The notes under the pieces are model-generated. The model was not told the origin of the DNA and did no database searches. It was given only the letters and a program-made list of their open reading frames with translations. A DNA stretch of 64,000 bases, from assembly GCA_964017195.1 (NCBI GenBank), contig OZ024890.1, positions 24,365,201-24,429,200 on the forward strand, read 5' to 3'. Positions within the stretch are counted from its first letter, which is position 1, and every line of letters starts with the position of its first letter. This document shows, piece by piece, positions 56,603 through 64,000 of the stretch. This DNA comes from Siderastrea radians (taxonomy: Eukaryota; Cnidaria; Anthozoa; Scleractinia; Rhizangiidae). Made by a program: the position numbers and the translations under genes.

Positions 56603-57189
56603 GACGAATTCAGGGATAAATGAGAAGTTTATTGTCCTCAAGGCAGATGCGTCGTGGCCTCCGTGCCGATAGCAAAAATTGGATATCGCAATCTCGTTCC
56701 TAGAGGCTGCGTTCCTTATGGTCAGCAGAAAGGAAATACCAAGGGATTAATGTCCTTTTCATGTACTTCAAAAGGGGCGACTACTAAGAGGAAGTGATTT
56801 ATCCGAGGCAAATTTTACGGTGTTTCGGAAACAATTATTTTAAAACGTTGTTCCGCAGAAAGAGAGGGGAGAGACAGAATTATGCGAGAGAGGCACAGAC
56901 CATCGGTGCCAATGCTGCTGACCACGGTGTAACGAAAGAGATCTGGCCCAATTTCAATTCAGCTGTGCTCTTATGTACTCTTACGTGGGTTCCTCACTAG
57001 ACCCGGCTATTTTCTCTATGTGCTTTTCTACGGAAGTAGTTTACCTGGTGCAACGAGAAATAGCTCTTAGCTAAGCACGCTACATGTGTCACGTTTAACT
57101 ACTACGTGTGTGCGCGCTCAAGATTTATTCACATTTGGAAAGTTTGAAACAAACCTTCCTCAAAACGCAATATTGAAAACTTTATTTTG

Positions 57190-57795
57190 TAAGAACTATC
57201 GATTCGTTGTTGGTACACGCGCGTGGTTAAAATCTGTTCCTGTTTTTCATTATAAAATTAGGTCATTTTATGTCGAATCCGAACCGGCGCGTACTCCGCC
57301 AAACGTGGTGACTTTTCCTAAAATTTATCTGGGAACAATTTAGTGTAGTAAGTTCTTGTCTATTAAGTTTGACGTTACCATGGCAACCACTTTTTGACAA
57401 GCGGTTTTTTCATAATTTTGAATTTCTCTCTTTTTAATCAAAAAATCATTGCTCTTTTGAAGTAAATTTTATATTTTTGGATCATTTCCTTGTTAATTTA
57501 TTGATTTTGACCACTTCTTGATCAATTTTGGCGGGTTTTGAAGGTTTTTGGAAAATTTAAGAAATCCAAGATGGCGGATCCACGATGGCCGCCGTTTGAG
57601 AACAAAACGTTATTGTGACGTCGTATGACGTCATCAAATGAGGTTGCGGACCACAGTGGAAACATTTTTGGACGTACTATCTGTCCCTCTAGTTTCGTTG
57701 TCATAGCTTTAATATTCTCGGAGTTAAGAGGTGGGGGCGGAATCAGCCGCCCCCGGTCCCACAAGACCAAAAAAAGCCCGGTCTGAATAGGATTA
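57190..57795 (-). repeat. dispersed repeat family, copy 3
   Basis: Its complement matches copies 1 and 2 at 22-23.4 kb (CTTAATCCTATTCAG, CTCCGAGAATATTAAAGC, GATGACGTCA, GGTTGCCATGG). It sits inside duplication copy B at a place where copy A differs. Confidence 0.75.
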
Positions 57796-57942
57796 AGACA
57801 TAAAGAAGAAACGTCAGCATTTTGATAGCCTATACAATAAGTTGAAGATTCTCTTCCTTTTCAAAAATGATGATCCTTTTATCTTTAGTCTTACGGCTGC
57901 TAATATTCTTGCGGGGAGTATAGACAGAGGTATGTCACTTAA

Positions 57943-58115
57943 ACATTGAAACTTCTATAAGATGTGACCACAATCAAGATCCTGCTGTTTATAAAGTTAC
58001 TGAAATAAACTACAATGAAAAAACAGCAAAGAAAAAACGACGAGCGAGTTGGTTTTCCCGATATTTCGGACACTATTTCGCTCGTCGTTGTTTCTTTGCT
58101 TTTTTTTCACTATAG
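57943..58115. mobile_element. 173-bp insertion with 12-bp target duplication
   Basis: TATGTCACTTAA occurs at 57931-57942 and 58116-58127, and only once at the empty site in copy A (28632-28643). The insert contains an inverted pair, ACGACGAGCGA ... TCGCTCGTCGT. The long duplication suggests a retroposed or SINE-like insert, but no clear tail is seen. Confidence 0.85.
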
Positions 58116-58608
58116 TATGTCACTTAATTTGAGCAAATTAGATTATATTTTATTCAGTGTTCTTTTTCGTATTGTCGACTTTTATCTTTATGTTGTAATT
58201 GTATTTTGTGTAATACGGCCATATACTCGTTTGGGAAAACCGAAATGAATTGTTGTTGTTGTTGTTGTTGCTTTCTCACACAACATTAAAATGTAATCTT
58301 GTTTTGCAGATGTGAAAGCTTGGTGGGAACGGTTGCCGAGAATTAGTTATTAACAAAAGGAACCGTTCATCAGTAGGCACTACTTTTGAAGGAGAAAGTC
58401 GTTCAATACACCATCCATCAAAGAAAACAAAAAGAGAGTTCATGAAACTAAGGGACTGATACATGCAACTTTTAAGGATATATTGCATGTCACTAAATCA
58501 AATCAGAGAGATGAACATTTTTGGGATATTTTCCAAGTTATTTATTCCACGTGATATTTTTGAAAGATTTATCTTTTAATAAGAGGTTTGCTGAAAAACT
58601 TCAGTAGG

Positions 58609-58891
58609 AAATTAAAACTAACGCTGTCCGACGTTTCGATGGTTGTACCATCATTATCAAGGCAAAGTGACTGTTTCATCACGGTTTGAATATAAATGAG
58701 TGAAAACAATAGTAGACATGTTGTTTCTTTGTGCAAACTGACTCTATCAGCGCTAAGTTATTTACATGATCACAAAGAAACAAAATGTCTACTGTTGTTT
58801 TCACTCATATTCAAACCATGATGAAACGGTCACTTTGCCTTGATAATGATGGTAGAACCATCAAACCGTCGGACAACATTAGTTTTAATTT
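58609..58891. mobile_element. 283-bp palindromic MITE, only in copy B
   Basis: The left arm 58609-58733 (AAATTAAAACTAACGCTGTC ...) is inverted at 58771-58891 with a 37-base loop. Copy A lacks it at the matching site near 29128. Confidence 0.85.
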
Positions 58892-58924
58892 TATTTCTCT
58901 TTCAGCTATAAATATTATTAGCAG

Positions 58925-59232
58925 TACTAGTAGGTAGGAAGGTAAAGTCGCACACGCGCCAAGGAGGCCCACACGGCCGGAATTTGTCCCGGTTCCTGTA
59001 GCATGAAGCAACTGAGAGTTTTGCTACTCCCCCCTGGATGAGATACTAGTCAATTGCAGGGTAACCCCCAGCAGTATGTCGCCGGTACCCATTCATACAC
59101 CTGGATGGAGAGAGACAATGTGGGGCAAAGTTTCGTATCTAAGGAAACAACACGATGGCAGGGACTGGGCGTCAAACCACCGACCCTGAGATCTGAAGTT
59201 AAACGCACCAACCACTACATCACCGCGCCCCC
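58925..59232 (-). repeat. tRNA-derived SINE, full-length-like copy
   Basis: On minus from 59232 it reads GGGGGCGCGGTGATGTAGTG (A-box-like), GGTTTGACGCCC (B-box-like), then a body with CACATTGTCTCTCTCCATCC and GGGTACCGGCGACATACTGC. I know this body type from many invertebrate genomes. Confidence 0.8.
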
Positions 59233-59250
59233 GTTAGTACTAGTTGTTGC

Positions 59251-60115
59251 TAACATTAGAACAATACCCTATTTTGATTACTTTGTTCGCGTGTTACAGA
59301 CCTTAGTTACAATCTAAGTTACAATCGGACCTTTCAGCGTCCCCACGCGCATATAGAAGTGCAGTTTGGTGTCCTTTTTGCCAGTGTTTCATAAGATTTG
59401 TGCGGTGTTGGTATCTTCGTTTTTTTTTTTTGTGCTTCTAACCTATTGCTCAAGCGAGACCGATATGTGAGTAATCTTTATTATTTTTGTTTGGGCAAAG
59501 TACGCAGATAATCATTTTGCACAATCGTACAATTCAAGATTTAATTGATTTAGAATCGTCTTAGTAGTGAAATGGATTAAAACGATTTACTCGAAGTGGA
59601 CGCTCACCTTTAAGTCTAGAGAGCACTAGGCTCTAAATCAGTTTATGATGTAATTATGGAATCATCGGTATTATTTATTGAAATTCGCGTAGTTTAAGGT
59701 AGTTTTTTACTGGTTTGTTTTTGTAATTGATGTTAAGAGTTGCAATTTGTCGCCGCAAAGGTTTTATTTACATGCCATTTTGATCTTATTATTTCGCGAT
59801 TGATCATTTCGTTGTATTATTTATTTCAGTTTACGATCGCTTCAACTTGATCAGTGTTATAAACCACCCTTATAATTAACTGTCGACGTTTGGTTTCCGT
59901 GGTTTCTTTGCTACCCTCGTACAACGACCTGAAATATACTCCCAAGGAATCTTCAACATTGTTTGGGGGGGATGGGGGGTATATTCTAGTGGGTAAGGGG
60001 GATTTTAAAGCTAGGTATGCCAAAAAAAGAGGAATGTCACAACACTTTTGACGCTCATTGGAAGGTTCAATGAGTTCTCGCCGTTCAATTATGCGTTGTA
60101 ATATTCCATATGTAG
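59251..60115. other. no gene recognised
   Basis: 59960-60000 is G-rich (GGGGGGGATGGGGGGTATAT). No coding sequence is recognised. Confidence 0.4.
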
Positions 60116-60215
60116 TTCATGAAGAGGGCAGCAGAAGCAGATTATCGGCGGCAGCTAGAAGAAGAGCGACAATGTGCGATCGAAGAATCTCACAAGGAAA
60201 AGAAGAAGAAGACAG
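60116..60215 (+). CDS. possible internal exon, charged coiled coil
   Basis: An acceptor (ATATGTAG) and a donor (ACAG|GTGAGG) bound 100 bases that are open with strong coding bias: FMKRAAEADYRRQLEEERQC then AIEESHKEKKKKT. The high Glu/Arg/Lys content predicts a charged helix. No partner exon is recognised in the rest of the window, and the family is unknown. Confidence 0.35.
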
Positions 60216-62470
60216 GTGAGGCATCAGCCTGAAACAATAAATGGGATAAGCTGTCTATAGAAACCCTATCTTTGTCGAGAGATTTCTGGGATCTGCTGGA
60301 ATATGGTATATTAAACGTATAAGCTTTATAGATTACAGAGTTTATATATGCAAGCATATAGTTGGTGAGATGTAAGCTTATTTGCTGTAAAGCCGTGGCG
60401 GGAAAGCACTCCACTATTTGGAGTTTCTCGAGCACTGCTGCAGAAGTGGCAAGGAAAACTTAGAATTCCTAGGATTTCTAAATGAAGGAGCGATTTTAGA
60501 ATAGCCGGCCACTTATCTACATATCTCTCAACGTTTTAAAGAACGAGAAATATAGAAACAAAAGGATCCATTCAAATTCAGTGAGATGCAAATAAGTGGC
60601 CGGGCTAATAAATGAATGAAATTGTGCTTAAGCCTTAAGAGCGGTTTGCTGTAAGAACCGACTAAGGGTATGCAAGATAGAAAAATCCGATTTTCTCAAA
60701 ATCTGCCAGAATGAAGGCTTTGGTGAAGTAGATCTAAAAATGTAAGTTTCGGGTCGTTTAGATTTTTATTTATTTTTTAGTGAATATTTTCGTATTTTGC
60801 CCTTCGCGGCAGTCAAAATCAACGCCAAAATCTTGACTTTTCCGGAAACTCCTGTTCAAATATTCAAAGCGTCCTAAATAAGATTAACCCGGGGAGTTAA
60901 AAGATCTTATTTCCTCTGTTTATTAGCAGTGTCAAAGCTTCATGAAAAGCGAACGTGAATTTTTAACGGAATTTTAAAATTTATACCCACAACGGTCGTT
61001 AGCGACAACCCAATTTAGGCTAAATTCAAGGCTCAAAAAAGCACTCTGGTACATGGCTTTACTCAACAAGACTATACTCCGAGAAAGAACAATCACTTCA
61101 ACTAAACATCGGCCGAAAACATTTTGGGTCAAATGAAACGGGGAATTTTGAGAGCGCTTTGAAAACAGGCTACTTGAGTAATATGAGCGACCCTTTGACC
61201 TTTCAGGTCAACGGAAATCAACACACAGCAGCTCTTAAAATGTGACTTTCCTTCGCCAGAATACGAGTTTGCTTGTTTTTCTAGAATGTTTTTAAATAGA
61301 GGAAACTAGGATTTTGAATTTGGACGCCTTTGTTCCCAATAATGAGCGATGTTGGGCAATTTAGAGAAGTATGTTATGAAATTGACCTACTCTATTTATC
61401 ACCGAATTATACATTCAAAGTCTGTTTACAACGGGGAATGCGGAATCAATAACGAAGTAAAATTCCGATTCATGAAATGCTTAGGAATTAACTCTTACCT
61501 TGGTGAGCTTTTCCTGGCTACAAACTGCAACTTTCATTGCAAAACACATAGCGAGATCGCCGAGCCGTGTTGCACGTGAGTTGTCAAATGTTTCTACGGT
61601 GCGGTCGAGGTTCCCTATGTTAACGATTAACAAGATTTAGGCCCGCATAGCGTGCAGTCGGAAACAACACTATGGTGACGAACGCTTGTGCTTCATAGGA
61701 AAAAAGAAGGGGAAAAAGGAAAAAGAGAGCTTTTATTACATATATACTTATAATTATATATATATTTTTACATCCAAACCGGTGACACGTACAATAGAGT
61801 TCTTCTGTTGCTGATAGGTTGCTGGAGGAAATTTGATGTTCACAACAAATATTAGTCCAAGAACGTAGTTTGAGGGCTTATATGAAGTTTGCACATCAAA
61901 TTTTCCAGGGAACCTATCACACATAGGGCCTGAGACATAATCCCTCTATTGTTTTTATCGTCCAACGCTAACTTTTGAGCGAAAATTGCCAATATGCGTT
62001 GATAGGTGCCACTGAGGAGAGACAGTATCGCGTCACGTGATCGATTTCGACCAAATGAAGCACGCTAAAATGTAGCGTTGTAGTAGAAAAGGTTAGCGTC
62101 TTGTTGAACAAGCGCTTGAAGCGCGCGTAGTAAACACGTGCACACAAAATTCGCTCAATTATTCACTCCAGAAGGCTCTTCAAACTCCCATTCTTAGTGA
62201 AACATTTTACCTTTTGGTAAATAAAACACATAAAACCCACAAATCAGACTGAATGTCTTTCTCTAGTTTTCGATAAAACAGCAGCCACTTCCCTCGACTG
62301 GTTCCGCTACGGCAGAAGGTGCTGTGATTTGTGCCTTGCATGGGATACATATGTGCGCACGCCATAATACTCACAAACAGTCTTTAGCACGGCTGTTCTC
62401 AGCCTTTTCTTGCTGCCTTTCCTATGCATGTCGCACAGGTTCAACTTGTCATAAGCGATAAGATTGTAAA
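60216..62470. other. no gene recognised
   Basis: 60504-60518 and 60592-60606 form a short inverted repeat (GCCGGCCACTTAT). 61735-61770 is a TATA-rich run. No supported exon was found. Confidence 0.4.
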
Positions 62471-62509
<39 letters not shown>

Positions 62510-62511
62510 TT
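62471..62511. repeat. (AAT)n microsatellite
   Basis: This is a perfect run of about 13 triplets. Confidence 0.95.
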
Positions 62512-63300
62512 TATACTACTGTTCTATTGTTCTTACCCCCTTCCCCCACCCATGGTTACATAACTCAACCATGGACTTGGCCGCATTTTATTTCTTTGCT
62601 AAGAGTCTTTAATTAGAAGGTCTAATTTCCGCTAAGGAAGAAAGATATTGCACCCTGCGCCATGCGAGAAATACATCTGCCCAAGCTAAAATACTAAAAA
62701 AAACACTCCTAAGCATGGGTATGCTTAGCGTTTTCACGCTGCCTTTCTTATGCAAGTCGCACAAGTTCTGGCCAGTGTTGTAAGCGATGGCGTGCTATAA
62801 CTGTACAGCCCGATCTAATACAATCTATCGGGTATAGAACTTTTGCTTCTCTAGCGCAGCACTATGACTTAAACGCTTACCACGAAGTAAAAAGCCAATT
62901 CGTCTATCAGAGTGACGCAGCTTATAAATAATTCTCGAAGAGAACAACTCATCCATCGTGCAGTGACGGAACTAGTACCTGGAGAACAACCTTGGCCTAT
63001 CTTTCTGCTTTCTTAGCAACTCGAATATATGTCAAGTTCTTGCCTGTTCCCAGTTTGTTGCGCAACTTTGATTAGTAGTCTCTTTTTCATGGCAAATGTT
63101 TCAGTAAAAAAATTAGGCCAGTATTTTCCTTTGCCAACGTCAAACGCTCTCTCTCCAAACTGTTGCCGTGTCACAAGAAAACTCAAAATTGATTAACATG
63201 TTTACACCGTCGAATTTACTTGAGGAAGTTGCAAGTGACAGTCGCAAGCTATTTGTAAATCGTGACAATCATTCATGTGCCTAAGTTCGTGAGTTCCGAT
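62512..63300. other. no gene recognised
   Basis: CATGTCGCACA(G/A)GTTC-type sequence occurs twice (about 62427 and 62755), each preceded by GCTGCCTTTC(C/T)TATGCA, so a ~330-bp local repeat is likely. No gene is recognised. Confidence 0.4.
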
Positions 63301-63470
63301 AGCCTGCGTAGCAAGCACATCCGAAGACTTTTCCGCCTTTTTGAGGCATTTTGCGTTTTGGCCGCGCCGGCGCCAAATTAAGGCGTGCGCAAAAAAGGAA
63401 GGAGCGGGAAGTGGGGGAGGGGGGGGGGGGAGAGGCAAAAAAAGGAAACGCTTGCCCGCAAACGCCACAA
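63301..63470. mobile_element. small MITE-like repeat
   Basis: TAGCCTGCGTAGCAAGC at 63301 is partly inverted in CGCTTGCCCGCAAACG at about 63450. Between them lie GGCCGCGCCGGCGCC and a poly-G run (63416-63431). I recall TAGCCTGCGTAGCAAGC-ended repeats as common in corals. Confidence 0.5.
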
Positions 63471-64000
63471 GTTTGAAAAACGTCACTTTAGCACTCAAAG
63501 CTACTCAAGGTTTGATGAATTCATAGCGTGACAGCTTGACAATAAAGCAACAAATAACAGATCACCGGATGTTACAAATTTACTTTCGTCAAAATCAAAG
63601 CATGCTCCACGTAAGTCAAACCCAGGAACTGCAGAGACGAAGCACTCGGAGATGTGATGTCGAAACCTCGAAAGTTGGGCGCTTCAGGATTTGTCGTTGT
63701 AATTTTAAAGTTAATAAATTTGGAAATTTATCTCTGCTAGGAAAATCGGTTTTATTTCTTAGGGAACCTTTTCAAAGCGTCGGAAAGAAAGGATTCTTAA
63801 GGAGCAATTCTTGCTGATATCTTCAGAGTGTTTACAGTGGAAGTTGTTGAAAACTTGTATAGCTATTTTCGGAACGTGTCTACAATCTTTGTGCTCGAAA
63901 AATTAGGAACTTAAGGGCATTATTCGAAGTTATTTGGAATGCATAAGTATATCGAGTCTCCTGTTTCCCAAGCTCCGCCAAATCAGCGTATCAACTTGTC
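63471..64000. other. no gene recognised
   Basis: An open frame at 63536-63817 has no recognised domain. Confidence 0.4.

Larger units (their letters stand above)
55600..59250 (+). repeat. segmental duplication, copy B
   Basis: It aligns directly with 25440-29350, 30.2 kb away. It carries private insertions at 57943-58115 and 58609-58891, and a dispersed repeat at 57190-57795 where copy A has other sequence. Confidence 0.85.

Overview
The window is intron-rich, repeat-rich animal nuclear DNA, most likely from an anthozoan cnidarian and probably a stony coral. The evidence is GT-AG introns, gene families that are large in corals (P2RX7-C-terminal-like zinc proteins, THAP proteins, IRG GTPases, an MGCS/TICPRH exon family), and repeats that I associate from memory with coral genomes, such as the 'TTCCAGGCTCTCAGATAG' and 'TAGCCTGCGTGCAGAC' repeats. 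No complete, obviously intact host gene lies wholly within one short locus. Most of the window is mobile DNA at different stages of decay.

Layout. 1-1663 is one giant palindrome, a fold-back element. 1738-3747 is a compact element with ~120-bp terminal inverted repeats (TIRs) holding two convergent genes, P2RX7-like and THAP. 4671-5337 is a collapsed LINE. 6085-6600 is a TGTAGTCAG minisatellite mixed with telomere-like TTAGGG. 8071-14811 is a Mutator-type transposon whose transposase is broken by one stop, two frameshifts and a 1,783-bp element (10098-11880) with an exact 11-bp target-site duplication and TIRs made of TTGCAGG tandem repeats. 15.6-25.4 kb holds small palindromic elements and dispersed repeats. 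25.4-29.35 kb and 55.6-59.25 kb are direct copies of one segment, each with an immunity-related GTPase (IRG) first exon. 31444-32533 holds the matching IRG second exon. 33.1-34.8 kb and 53.5-54.75 kb are two Penelope-like retroelement copies.

The most striking object is at 38722-51324. A 12.6-kb Mutator-like element is bounded by 30-bp TIRs (27/30 matches) and a 9-bp target-site duplication with one mismatch. Its inverted arms are almost entirely ~20-bp minisatellite (6.2 kb left, ~3.1 kb right), and they surround a small core with the SWIM-finger C-terminal part of a transposase. Together with the nested TTGCAGG element, it suggests that terminal inverted repeats in this genome repeatedly expand by tandem duplication.

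The IRG exon 1 of the right-hand duplicate (56388-56602) and exon 2 (31444-32533) are on the same strand, join in phase, and match across the conserved GTPase region. If they form one gene, its 23.9-kb intron contains the giant element and a Penelope-like copy. The left-hand exon 1 copy is dead (frameshift and damaged P-loop). All calls come from reading the sequence; no database search was run.
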